From: Monosporascus cannonballus
Lineage: Eukaryota > Ascomycota > Sordariomycetes > Xylariales
Direction: 5' to 3'
Assembly: GCA_004154925.1 (NCBI GenBank)
Contig: QJNS01000089.1
Location: forward strand, 62,001-126,000
DNA length: 64,000 bases
The notes under the pieces are model-generated. The model did no database searches. It saw only the letters and a list, made by a program, of their open reading frames with translations, and was not told where the DNA came from. The stretch's first letter is position 1. Each line of letters begins with the position of its first letter. Shown here one piece after another: positions 24,377 through 36,027 of this stretch. Made by a program: the position numbers and the translations under genes.

Positions 24377-27300
24377 TTTAATAAAAACCGCTATATTTTG
24401 CGATTTTTTTCTTCATAATATTATTAATAATTATTATATATACAAATTAATATATATAAGCAAGGAGAATAAAACGTAAATTACGGGTATTAACATATTT
24501 AAACCGAAAATCTTTATATTTTAATAATAAATATATTTCGTCGATAACAATTAAACCATATTATTATTCGAAAACAAAATTTAATATAACAATCTGGAAT
24601 TAATCGTTCGATATTTATTTAAAATTAAAAATAATATAATTATATTATCCGACAATTATACGGTCGAACATTTTTAAAATAAATTTTTTCGTATTTACGA
24701 ATATCAAAATAAAAGTAAAATATAAAATTATTAATATAAAAATTTGTTATTTTTGTATTAATTTAATTAATAATATAATTTAAATAATAATTAAATTAAT
24801 TATTAACGAGAAGATTTAAATAATTAAAAAAAGTTTTAAAACTTATTTTAATAATAAAAAAAATATTAAGTTTTTTAAAAACCAGATTATATATTATATT
24901 AATTTATTTTTTCCGTGGAATACGGCCTTATCCGTTAAGCATAACGTTTAATATAAGGCGAATAAACCGACGGCGCAAAATTTCTATAAGGTTATCGGCC
25001 GTATATATAATATTGGTATATGGGTTAATTATGGTTATATCGGCAAAGAAGCCGGTAAAAGTATTAAATAAAAATAAACGTTTTGTTTTAAAAATTAAAT
25101 GCTTAAAAGTTTAAGGTATTTATTTTAAATTTTCGAATATATTATCCGTATTTAGCTAATTAAACAAAATATATTTCGGGGCTTATTACGGACGATTTTA
25201 AACTTTATATATTATTATTTTAGCTTATAAGGTTATATTATTATCGTATTGGCCCAAAAGGAATAAAGGGTTATAATATGTATTAATTGGGAGTTTAGGT
25301 TATTTTTTTATTATAATAGTTTTTATTTTGTATTAATTAAGACCATTATTATATTAGGAAATAAAGATTTTAATTTTACATTAAATTATAAAGGGTAAAA
25401 TATTAGGAATTTCGTAATTAGCATATATTGCCAAAGTTAATATTAATAATTTCTGTAAATTTATATAAGAACGTACTAAACGGAACGAAAAAATCATAAT
25501 TTGCCATTAGGCTTTATTTTGGAGGTTTTGTTGTTTTTGTAGGTATTATTCTTAAAGGAGTTTAGCTGATATATTGGACCCCTGACAGATATTTCTTGGT
25601 CAAAAGCTATAGCTGTAGCTACGGCTGCTGCGCCGCAGGCGCAGCCACAACCTCCAAAATGGGGTCCTGATCACGATAAGGCAAATTAAACCGTATTACT
25701 TATGTTAAAAAACGCGAATTTCGTGCTAATATTAAAAGCTTATAACTATATATACTATCCAGAAAACAATTCTTCGCGAAAATTAACTGATTTTGAAACG
25801 CAAAGTAATGTCGACTATATTCTTAATTTCGATATGTCAATATATTTTTCCCGATTTCAAAGTGTTAAAAATATAATTAATATATTTTTATATCAATATA
25901 AAACAGAATGCCTCGACGTTATATAAATATCCAATTTCGTTATATAGTAAAATTATTTAAAAACATATTTAGATCGAAAAATAGATTACGAAAAAATTAT
26001 ACATAACTATTTAAAAACGTTTTACAAATAATTTACATTCGCACATAAGATAATTACCAAATACGGTATTTCGGAAAAACTATATATATAATTTTAATGA
26101 AATTAAATTTTTAATATAGTTAATAATAACATCGGATATAATAATTATATATGCCAAAAATATAAAAGGCCTAAATAGGGTTATTAAAATAATAAAAAAT
26201 AAGTTACAGTTATTTAAGTTATTGATTTTTAAAACTGGACTTTTTTGTTATATATTATCGTAACGGGTAAAATTTATTTCGTTTTTTAATAGCGAAATAA
26301 TTTTATATTACGTAATTAGAAAATTACCGTATATAATAACGGCTATATAACAAACGTTTTAGATATAGATTAGGTTAAATATTTTGATTCCTATATTAAA
26401 ACGCGTATAAAAAATATTAAATGTTTTTTTATTCTTAACAGTTATAAAAGTTATTATTCGATAAAATTTGAAAAATACAATAAAAAATACAATATTATTA
26501 CGTTATATATATTTTTCTATTTTTCTCTATAAATTCCAGGTTTACAATATAATATATCTTAATTAAAACTGGCTTACAATTACTATATCTCAACCTTTAT
26601 AAAGTATTATAATATGTACGTCGTTAAGAAAAAAGTTTTATCGGCTTTTACGAAATATTTAAAACGTCTATAATATTCAAAAATATTAAAGTCGGATTTC
26701 GTAAAATTAATTTTATTTTATTAAATTCTAAAAGCGTATTATTTCATGTATAAATATCTGATAACCTTTTTAAATATAGATTATTTCCCCATTATTTTTA
26801 CGTTTTATTTCGAACGTAAAATATTTTAAACCAACTTTTAAAACAAAATACCATTCGATTTTTTAAAAATTAAAATCATAAATTATTAAGATAATTCGCC
26901 GATAACTATAATCGAAACGGTAAATTGTTTGGCTCAAAGTATAACTTTTCTAATATACAAAATGGTTTTTTTTAATAATAAAATCAGCTATTTTCGCGAA
27001 ATTAATTAAATGTTCAATAAGAGTCGAAAAACCAAAAATAAAGATTTCTAAAAAAAAACATTATTTATTTTTTAGAAAAAGAAATGTTTCCGGGCCGAAA
27101 AGGAAGGTCATAACGAACTAATATAGGAAATAATAATAGAAAGTAATTATTATAAAAGGGTTATAAAAAAGGAACGGTATTATAATGTTCGAAATAAGCC
27201 CGGACATAATGCGCATAGTTAGTAAAGAAATAATAAATACGTTTAATAAAAATTATTCCGAATAGTTTTACTTAATTTAAATAGGGTATAACTAATAAAA

Positions 27301-28258
27301 AATTAAACATATAAAATACGGTGGTTAAAGTGAGCGTTTCATTTACATAGAGACTTCACTTATAGATTATATTATCAATAATAGTTATATATTTTATATT
27401 AAAAAATATAAAAATAACAATATATTATATTATATTTTAAAATTGTTTAGATACATACATTTTTAATAAAATATTTAAAAGGTGATAGAATTTAGATGTA
27501 TTTAATAAATATAATAAAAGTATAATATAAAAATATATAGTTTAAGGAATATTAACTTTGATAAATGTATGAAAACTTAAATGTTAATTATTAATTAATA
27601 TTTAATTTTTCATACTTTTTTATCAGTTAAAATAATAAATATTATATAAATATTACAAAAATTATTAAGAAACAAAAAAATATTTAATATATAATTAAAT
27701 ATAAGAATATTAAAATTTATTAAATATTTAACGTTTATAAAAAGATGTTTATTGATAATTGTAATATTATTAATGATAGTTTTTCGATATACATTTTTAA
27801 AATAAAATCAATTAAAAAATATAAAGAATTTTTATCATAATTATTATTTTCATTTTATATATTTTAATTTATTTTAATTTTTATTAATTAAAATTTAGAA
27901 ATAATTATTCATTTCATAAAAACGAATATTATAAATAAAAAATGTTTAATAATTTCGCTTATATTACATTACTTATATATTAAGGTTTTCTTTATATTTT
28001 GTTAAAAGTATTTAAAAAATTTAAATAATGGTTTTTTTTTTTACAATTTAAACAGTTTTTTATACGATAAATATTAAAAGAATATACGGATACGCCAGGG
28101 GTTCTAATATAGCAGATCTATGCGTTACCATGTTCGGTAACCTTAGCAGGTTCATATAAATCTAGTTACCTTGCCGACATTTTATATTTTCTTTTAATTT
28201 TATATTTTTATCATATTTATAATTTTCTTTTTAACAGCGACATAAATTAATTAAAATG
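24377..28258. other. AT-rich DNA, unclassified, with a GC-rich hairpin island
   Basis: No intact gene. At 24905-25070 the plus strand has a protein-like frame (KPTAQNFYKVIGRIYN) of unknown family, possibly the continuation of the repeat that Gypsy element 1 interrupted. The block 25574-25668 is unusually GC-rich. Around 27300-28090 the composition changes to AT-rich DNA with ordinary CA/TG content. A 74-codon ATG frame at 25702-25926 has no recognisable similarity and is probably chance. Confidence 0.5.
25574..25668. repeat. Small GC-rich palindromic block in RIP DNA
   Basis: About 95 bases starting TTGGACCCC and ending GGGGTCC. Inside is a near-palindrome at about 25622-25645 (GGCTGCTGCGCC then GCAGGCGCAGCC) preceded by several AGCT steps. 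The 12-mer ATTTTGGAGGTT occurs at about 25515 and in inverse form near 25650, so the flanks are weakly inverted. It looks like a terminus or solo remnant of a short transposon that escaped mutation. No coding potential. Confidence 0.5.
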
Positions 28259-28612
28259 TGTCACGTTCTAATAAGCTACGACCTTTAAAATGGTCGCCAC
28301 AGAAACGGCCAAGAAAATCAAGTGGGTCGGGTCAGGTGACGGATTACCAACTTATTGATAGTAAACTAGTAAGCCGAATTACCAGCTTGCTAGTGATAAG
28401 CCAGTAAGCCAAATATATATACATATATATATTCGTTACTAGCATAATTTAGATGATGGGAATTTATAATATAATTTCTTTACCGTAAATATTTTTGTAT
28501 TACAAAACATAATTACTTACTGTATTTATTACTTAAATTTCTATAATATTTTAGTTAATATAACCCTGTACGACTTATGATTAATAATTGGTTAAACCTC
28601 TTAGCCGTTACA
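28259..28612 (+). repeat. Solo LTR, related to the LTR of Gypsy element 1
   Basis: A 354-bp segment beginning TGTCACG and ending CCGTTACA, so with canonical TG...CA ends. It is flanked by AAATG (28254-28258) and AAATA (28613-28617), a 5-bp target duplication with one G-to-A change. Its last 45 bases (GTACGACTT, then ATAATTGGTTAAACC, then TTAGCCGTTACA) match the end of the element 1 LTR, indicating a related family. No internal region is attached, so it is best explained by LTR-LTR recombination. The left half is relatively GC-rich and little mutated. Confidence 0.75.
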
Positions 28613-28617
28613 AAATA

Positions 28618-29503
28618 CCAAAACCATTGTAACGATAATAATTTTAAATATATTCGTTATAATAAGCCATATTTTTAATTATGTTATACTGTATATTATT
28701 TTCAAATTACGATTTATATAATATTATATTATTATCGAATTTAATAATATAAATAACTAAAAAATTTAAAAATTTTTAATTAATATAATTCTGAAATTTA
28801 GAACTAATAATATAACCTATTATAATGAAATTAAGATTTATTAAACGAAAAATCTTTAAAGACAAAGATTTTAGAAAAAAAATCATATTACGACTTTACA
28901 GAGATCGGTCGTAAAAGAGGTCAAATTTATACAAAAATAAGTTACGTAATTTGGGTATTTTCAACGTTAGAATTGAAGCATATTTATATAGCAGTAATCG
29001 TATTTAACGGAATTAAATTAATAAAAATATTATAATTTAAGAAAATTTTAATGACTCGAGAAAATATATATATATTTGTTAGATTTGTAAATAAATTATT
29101 TTGTTGCTTACATTTCTATAAAACCTCTGTTAATATAAAATCTTAGGACTAAAATTTAATAATTAATGAAACTTTTAACGTTATAATATTAAAGTATCTA
29201 ACTAATAAAATGTATTAACAGATTACTGACATTTCAAAAGTTCTAGATAAAACAAAGTAATTAAGTCTTTTTAAATGCAGATAAAAACAATTGTATCTAA
29301 GAGATAAAGGTGCCGGAATAACCGAAGCAATTTCCACTAGACTGTTAGGTAGCTAAGCCATAGCGTTGCTAGGTTTAACATAATCCTACTACGAGAAAAA
29401 AGCTTAGTAGATACTGTTAGATTTCCACAATAAAGGCGAATAAATAGGGTTATTTACACAGATAAAATGGAAAGTAGGCATTAAATAATATGGTTACGGC
29501 AAC
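28618..29503. other. Transition from desert to gene island
   Basis: AT-rich and featureless up to about 29250, then composition normalises over about 200 bases before the 3' end of the NACHT gene. No reading frame of interest. The 3' untranslated region of the NACHT gene lies here. Confidence 0.55.
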
Positions 29504-32500
29504 TTAAACTGATTCCGTAAAGCCGAAGAGTTTACGATAATCCGCATCTAGACCGTATCTCCCCCGATCGTCTGTTTGGTAGACACCCTCTTGAAAACAG
29601 GGGACTAAAAGGCGGAGCATCGCTGGGTTACACACCCTCGATGCCAAATGTAGAACGTTTTCACCTCGCGAGTTACGGTAGCGGAGGTGTGCTTCGATGC
29701 CATTCTGCCCCAGCAAGTACTCCACCACGTCCACGTGGTTTCCCAAAACAGCCTCTCCAATCGATTGATGGGCTGACTTGCCAGAGAAAGGAATCCGGTG
29801 GTCGCCCCGGAACACACGCAGCAATTCGCCCCTGAGTTCTGCCTCGTGCTCGGCTCTAGTCATCAGCCGCCGGACTACGGGCATGCAGCCTGCCCCAGCA
29901 GCCACGCACAAGAGTTCATTGCCCCATTCCTCCCGAGCCATCGTATGAGACACATAGTTGACGAGGTCAAATACTTGGTCCCAGTTGTCGCAGGGCATAC
30001 CGAGCTCGGACCATCGTTTTATGAGGAGTCGAAAGAAGTCAAGATTTTGAAGCTGAGGGCGTAGTTTACCCTCCAAGAAGAGAATCCTAAGCCTGGAGAG
30101 ATCCCCCCACTGGATAACTTGGTCCACGGCCTCTGTGGCCGTTTCTGGAAGATATCTATCCCTGCCGAAGTCCGAGTTCTCGAGCATATATCGTAGCATT
30201 GCTTCTGAGCCGTAAAGCGAAGTGAGGACGAGGGGATCATACAAGCTAGTATGAAACTCAAACCTGGGCAGGATGACACAGTCTGGCCGACGGTTTTGTT
30301 GAATCCAATTGTCAAGTCGAATGGTGCCCGCTTGGCACAAGCCCTCTATACTTGCCAAGCTTGGAAGAGGTTCGACCGTGATGGCACCGTAATGGTCGAG
30401 CCAGTGACATGATGCGTATGCGAAAAACTCACCAAAGCCACGGTCGGCCGGATTGTAGCGAATCATACCTTCTTCCCAGGCTTCCCACGTGCAAGATGGA
30501 TCGTATTCAATCGGCTCCCTGTCGTTGTTGTCGTCGAAAAGGTCGATTTCTTGGGGGAGCTCTTCAATTGCTAAAAGCTCTTCAGAAAAGAGATTGGTGT
30601 TGCCAATCTCATCTAACATGAGATATCTGATGCAGATATCTAAGATGCATGCCTCCAAATTCTCGACGCACTGATTGGAGCGTGCCTGCGTAGTTGCTGT
30701 TGAGATAGCTGGACCTTGTAGACGAGGCCGATTTAAACCCCACTCCCTTATGATGAACTCCTTCACCGACTGGTGTGTGAGTCGGACTTGGCGTTTCTTC
30801 ACGTCACTGAAATCGATTCGAGTAATGAACGGGTGAATAAGACTCATCACCCTTTGATAGTCTACTAGATTCGCAAGGGCGGCCACTGTGGTAACCTCCT
30901 TTTGAGCCGCCCCCAATGTAGCGGCCCATGCGAGTTCTAGTATGCTAAGAGGTCTGCGGGAGATGGCAAGAAGTTTCAAAGCTGCCGTGGCAAGCTCCAG
31001 ATTCTCGGTATCACCTGAGGTGCATCGTGCAATTAAAGTGCCGTAGAGTTTTGAGAGCTGCCCTGGGAGTGGTATGTCTTCCAAAAAGAGCTGCATCGGG
31101 CCAAGCGCCCTTATTCGGCGCACTTCGATGAGCTCAGCTATCATCTTCGTCCAGATGGCGCTTCCTTTCGCCAAGCGAGATAGGGTTTCTTCAACGAGTG
31201 CTTTAACATCTTCCGACAGATAGGATAATTGTCTCTCGATTGTTTTCCTAACGATGAAGCCATCTCGCTTGGCGTCGGAAACCAAGTCAATCCTAGCTGT
31301 ATCCTGCAGCTGCTCCAAGATCTCCTCTTGAGGGCGGGAAGACAGGAGAGTTTTGAGCCCTGGGGTTTTCTGCGATAAAGTTTTTAGGAACTTGAGAAGA
31401 CTGTTGAGGGATGCTCTGTCACACTCGTCAAGACCATCAATAACGATAAAAACTGGGCGGTCGATTTTTTCCAACACCTTTTGCAAGAACTCTTCCAGTT
31501 TCCTAACATTCATCGCTGGGTCAAATTCCCCAGCACCCTGAGCTTGCTTATACCACCCAAAGAATGACTTTTTCAGGCCAGGGAGCTGTTCAAGCAGCGA
31601 CAGAATCAGGGCGGATAATATGTGGATAGGCTGGCCTGTCTCGTCGTCCCGACAGTAGTAATAGCATATCTTGGGTTGAGGTAACTGACACGCATTTCTT
31701 CGGCTCAGCTGGTCTACGACAAATGCCGTAGCAACGGTTTTTCCAGAGCCCATCTCGCCAAGGATTACCAACTGCTGAGAATCTGAGGCTCTATACCAGT
31801 TGATGAAGCTTGGATGTGTCAGCAAGAAATCGCAAGCCCGATCATCTCGGAGGTCCTGCAGATACGCATGGTATTGAGTTTGCCGACTCATCTTGCCACT
31901 GCCTAGCCATCTAGCAACTAGGTACGGGTTAGAATGTATTCACCAGATTTAAGTACATGAGAACTTACTTTCTTGGTCATAGAGCATGGCTTTGATATCC
32001 TCCACAACCTCCCATGTTGCCTTTTGTACATGCTTTCGAAGTGTGTCGGCGCATCTCAAGAATTCTTGGACAGCATTAGGCAAGCGGTCGTTCTCCAAGA
32101 TCATTTTCATTATCAAGCTTGCTCCTTTGCTGGTGAGAATATCGAATGCGACCTTGTAGAACTCCAGAAGCTTCTGATACACTAATACAAGCGCCCGAGA
32201 AGTGTTAGGAGAAGCTTTTTGGAAAGTATATTATAGATTACCTTGTGGATATCCCTCCTGGCTGCTTTCTGACCGAGCGTGTCGCAATCATCGATGTAGG
32301 ATATTTGCTCTAGCATTTCTGCTATTTTCTTCGCAAACTCCTGATCCGCAGTTGCAAGGCTAATAGCAATCTGTGGATATGAGTCAGTTCTTCTGATGGG
32401 GATCATTCCCACCAAAATTGGTACACGTAACATTTCAATGAACCGAGCTTACAGCTGTCACGCTTCTGACCACACCGAAAACTGTTGATGCAGTTGGTTC

Positions 32501-33138
32501 AAGACTCGTCAGTGGAGTCGCCAAGTCTACTGCCAGTTTGAATGTCTCGAGCGGTACTTGAATAGAATGTAAATATTTCACACCTCGCAAGAAGGCGGAC
32601 TCATGAGTTCCCTCCTTTTCAATCCCCTCAAGGTCTTTGAAGAGCTGCTCAACAGTCTTGCCTTGGAGAATAGCAATGTCTATGTCTTCCTCAAGACTCT
32701 CGACTGCCTCACGGTAGGCTGCGCTCCAAAGGTCCGAAGAACAGACACCGCTGCCATTCCCATCACCAAATGGTGGCTGATTGGTAGTGGGATTCTGTTC
32801 AAATTCGTTCCCGTGAAGGGAGCTACGACCGGCTTCAAATTGAGCTTCGTCATCCCCAATGTTGGTCGGCTCTCTACGTGCTTGATTTAAAGGCAGAGGG
32901 CTGGCAGTGAATGTTCCAGAGTGGGATGTTGAAGCTACACTACCCGCCTGATTAGCACTATCGGACTGGCCTAATATAACACTCACTTGGTCGCAAGCCC
33001 TGGCTCTGCTTGGGTACTTCGGGGCAAGTGAATACTGGCATTGTCGTTAAGCGAGTCTCGTGATTTATGCCGCAACCGATCTAATCGATTGAATAACTTA
33101 TGCCGGAGGCCTTGGGTTTGCGTTGTTAAAGAGGGCAT
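29504..33138 (-). CDS. NACHT/ankyrin STAND (NLR-like) protein, five exons, possibly decayed
   Basis: A fungal STAND NTPase of the kind linked to non-self recognition and regulated cell death; the specific role is unknown. Model: exon 1 33138-32987 (ATG 33138), exon 2 32939-32453, exon 3 32370-32242, exon 4 32194-31969, exon 5 31917-29504 (TAA), about 1135 residues. Introns 1, 2 and 4 have donors GTGAGT, GTAAGC and GTAAGT, with acceptors TAG, CAG and TAG. Intron 3 (donor GTAATC) ends in GG at 32196-32195, where the phase-0 join needs AG; the next usable in-frame AG would start exon 4 at 32173 and drop seven codons. Residues about 120-331 form a helical N-terminal domain starting DLWSAAYREA (NACHT_N/Goodbye-like). 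The P-loop GEMGSGKT is at about 385-392, Walker B VFIVIDGLDE at about 487-496, SSRP at about 524, and a winged-helix-like region with VRLTHQSVKEFI at about 709-720. Ankyrin-like repeats occupy about 990-1117. The protein stops 18 residues after a repeat-opening DDRG, so the C-terminus looks truncated. Confidence 0.82.
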
Positions 33139-34409
33139 CGTGGTATTTGAAATTCTAACGCGCTCGAGACTTTCGACGATGCGCTAAGGGGCGTTCTCAA
33201 ACCGATTCTATAGATCTAAAGCAATCCAGTTACTGTACCTTTCGTGAAACAAGCACATTTTGAGAGATCTTAAAAGAAATTAATAACTAGGCCATTTTAT
33301 ACAATCCTCCTGAAGTGCTACTGTCCAGCAATCTCATTGCCGCCCAACATAGAGACAGACTCGGGGCTGTGCCGCATTAACCCCGCAATAAAACCATTAC
33401 CCCGCAAAGAGACCAACATCGACAGTTTTTAATCGGTCATGTTTTCGGACTTATTACGAGTGATGGGTGAAAGAATCAACTGTATATACAAATAAGTTTT
33501 TAACAGGAGTTTTTATGGCCAGGCAACAATACAATTGTTTTAAGCCTTCATCCTAGCTTCAGGACTAGTCTATTGGAGTGTTATGAATAGGCAAGACATA
33601 CTTGCACATATTAAGACAAAAACGCCAAGAAATAGGAGCGACAATCACGTGGCTTGGATCCGATAGGATCCTACAGACCAAAGGGGAACGCATTGTTGGA
33701 TCCCCCTTCATCCTACAAGGAGGATATAGTATGTAAGCACACTCATTACCTCTCTCATAGCTAAAAAGTCACCGGCTTGTAATACAACCTGGTCCCGAAG
33801 ACACCGTCTACTATCACCGGGACGTAATTAGAACTGTTGCTTAGACTTATACGACACTTCCGCCAATACATATAACCCCCCGCTTCCTTGGGTTAAAATT
33901 TGGAACTAACCAACCGTCATATCCACAGAAGGCCCGAAAACGTCAGTAAACAATTTTGAACCTGTTAACAAATAAGTTGGGTTTAAAGGAAAATAGAAGG
34001 TATTCGAGAGCTCCATTTTGGTTCATGTAATAACGATTACATAAGACGGGAATTCATAGGGGAAATTTTATTAAAACCGACGCGTTAGGTATAGCCTTCC
34101 TGGGGATAAAATATATGCCAAAGGCTTACATAATTTAATGCAAATATTGTGGTGCCTCTCTAGTAACCTTGAGTCACTTTCAATTTAACGGGCACTAATG
34201 CGGGGTTGGATCGACCCAGGACATATTGAGTCATCCCCCACTCACAATATCTCCGCTATTGGATTCTTTACATCTTGCCAATTGCCTTGGGTCTTCGGCC
34301 CCTACTTGCAGGCCGGAGAAAGTTGACAAAGATCATTAAGAACTTGAACAGGCCGCCGGCTGCTCTACGGGCTTCCTCTCATTCACGAACACCCCAACAC
34401 CCTCCTACC
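33139..34409. other. Divergent intergenic region of the gene island
   Basis: A 1.27-kb spacer between the NACHT gene and the divergent small gene, which must hold both promoters. A CACGTG E-box lies at 33646-33651 and a GGATCC-GATA-GGATCC palindrome at 33656-33671. Composition is near normal. The frame of the small gene stays open upstream to 34275 but has no ATG there. No further gene is seen. Confidence 0.55.
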
Positions 34410-35102
34410 ATGTCGAGCTTCGGACCGGAAAGGGCGTCCTCGAAGCCGGCATATTCGGCTGGCATCAGCTTCTGTACCCTGCCTAGCGACATTCGCAATC
34501 TGGTTTACAAAGAGGTTCTCGTTCTGGCGCATCCACTCTTTCTTTTTCAAGAAACGGCGTCTCGGGTAACGTCTTTTGCGCCCGACAGACCCTTTCGATG
34601 GCTTGCATTGATGTACACCAACCGACAGATATACTCTGAGGCGAGGTCGGTGCTATATGGCCTGAATCGTTTTAAGCTCGTGGACACCACCCAGCGCCAA
34701 GTCGACCTCCTACAATCCTTCCTGGATGGCATTGGTGCGAACGCATCTTTACTGTGCCACCTATGCATCAACTTCCCAGTCGCAGAGAGCATAGAAGGAC
34801 AGCAAGGAACAGTCCGGTTCAGGGAAGATGGTTTGCAGAGCTTAAAGTTTCTTCAAGACAAGTGTGTTAGTTTAACGACGCTGGAGGCTCTTATTTATGG
34901 CCAAAATTCTAGCTTGATCAAGAAAGGCCAGGACAGCTCGGAATTCGTTCGGGAAGTATTATCGAATATTGATACGCAGCTGAAAGCGATCCCTTCCTTG
35001 AACAGGTTTATCGTCAGATCATACAGTGGAGCACCAACATCATCGGTGATGGAGTTAATGCAAGAGCGTGGATGGGTGGTTTTGCTTAACGACCAAATGT
35101 AA
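34410..35102 (+). CDS. Hypothetical protein of a fungal 2EXR/F-box-like family
   Basis: 230 residues from the ATG at 34410 (context CTACCATG, favourable) to TAA at 35100-35102, in one exon. After about 20 disordered residues the sequence shows FCTLPSDIRNLVYKEVLVLAHP, then WLALMYTNRQIYSEARSVLY and LLQSFLDGIG. This layout (LP-x-[ED]-IRN-x-[IV]Y early, then L-x-x-[VT]-[NC]-RQI-x-SEA) is typical of a large, poorly characterised Pezizomycotina family, often annotated as F-box-like or 2EXR-domain proteins. No catalytic motif, signal peptide or membrane segment is visible. Its end, QERGWVVLLNDQM, looks complete. Function is unknown; a protein-binding or adaptor role is only a guess from the family. 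Confidence 0.7.
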   Translation: MSSFGPERASSKPAYSAGISFCTLPSDIRNLVYKEVLVLAHPLFLFQETASRVTSFAPDRPFRWLALMYTNRQIYSEARSVLYGLNRFKLVDTTQRQVDLLQSFLDGIGANASLLCHLCINFPVAESIEGQQGTVRFREDGLQSLKFLQDKCVSLTTLEALIYGQNSSLIKKGQDSSEFVREVLSNIDTQLKAIPSLNRFIVRSYSGAPTSSVMELMQERGWVVLLNDQM

Positions 35103-36027
35103 TACGTGTAATGGATGCGTCTGCCTTCGCGCAGCATGGATGAGGATCATAACTTCCAGACCAGGCAAGACTTTTAATGGGGAAATTGATATCACAAACT
35201 CCGTACTTAGGTACCTAGTAGGAACAGGACGTAAACAAATTCCCCCTGTAGTCCCATCAGTGGACGGCAGCAGTGGACAAATTGAACAACTCACATATCC
35301 ATCCACTGGAACTCGGCGCACATCCACTAGACCCAGCCTAATGTAATGCGCTTTAATCACTTATAGCGGACTTGTTACGCGTTCTTGTAGGGGCCCTTTG
35401 AGCCACCCCTTTTTGGCCTTTATCGTAACCACGCAGCACACGGATACAAATCTACTCGGGCTATGCTGTTGACAGCCTTACTCCAATGAATATCGAACGA
35501 ATCTGCCCGCTAAGTAAAATGTTGATACTTCTTACAATACATTGACTGTAACTGGTCCCTATATGATTGCTGTCACACTTTGACAAGTTAAGCTCCCACA
35601 AGACGAGGTGAATCCAGGAAAATGATGTTTCTAATAGTCGATTGGATTACGTCGTACGTGTTTCCTCGTTCAATTAAGGGGTATCCTTCCTTGTCATTCA
35701 GCCTAGCAGCAATCGAGTCTGGGGAAGAAGAACGAAAACACGCCAAAACCTCTATTCAGCTGGCGGCTTTGTCCTACAGACACAATTAGTTCTTACCTGC
35801 AAAGCAAAACGGGGGTTTTAAGCTTCAATTTGTGTGCAGTGTTTCATACCGTCTTATTGCCCACAACTATCCAATTTACAGTGGTGGGCTGGTTACGGCC
35901 TGGTCCTCCGTAACGCCTTCTAGAACATACATACAGCTGTAAGCACGCAGTTGATCGCTATATATGCGATCCATCGCCGGTATTTTTGCCCTTTAGCGCA
36001 ACGGTGCGGGGTGCGGCCGTAACAACT
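35103..36027. other. Downstream spacer, gene island to desert
   Basis: About 0.9 kb of normal-composition DNA with no convincing gene on either strand; the short open frames here have no recognisable motifs. It ends where the repeated GGGTACCC motif array begins. Confidence 0.55.

Noticed and set aside
25702..25926. 74-codon ATG open frame
   Set aside because: No recognisable motif, AT-rich context, and no splice or neighbour evidence; likely chance or a transposon remnant.
33694..33927. Possible solo Copia LTR (TGTTGGAT...ATCCACA)
   Set aside because: The ends look inverted, but the flanking pentamers CGCAT and GAAGG do not match and no second copy is in the window.
34275..34409. N-terminal extension of the small island gene
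   Set aside because: The upstream codon at 34275 is TTG and no ATG occurs before 34410; the extra residues are low-complexity.
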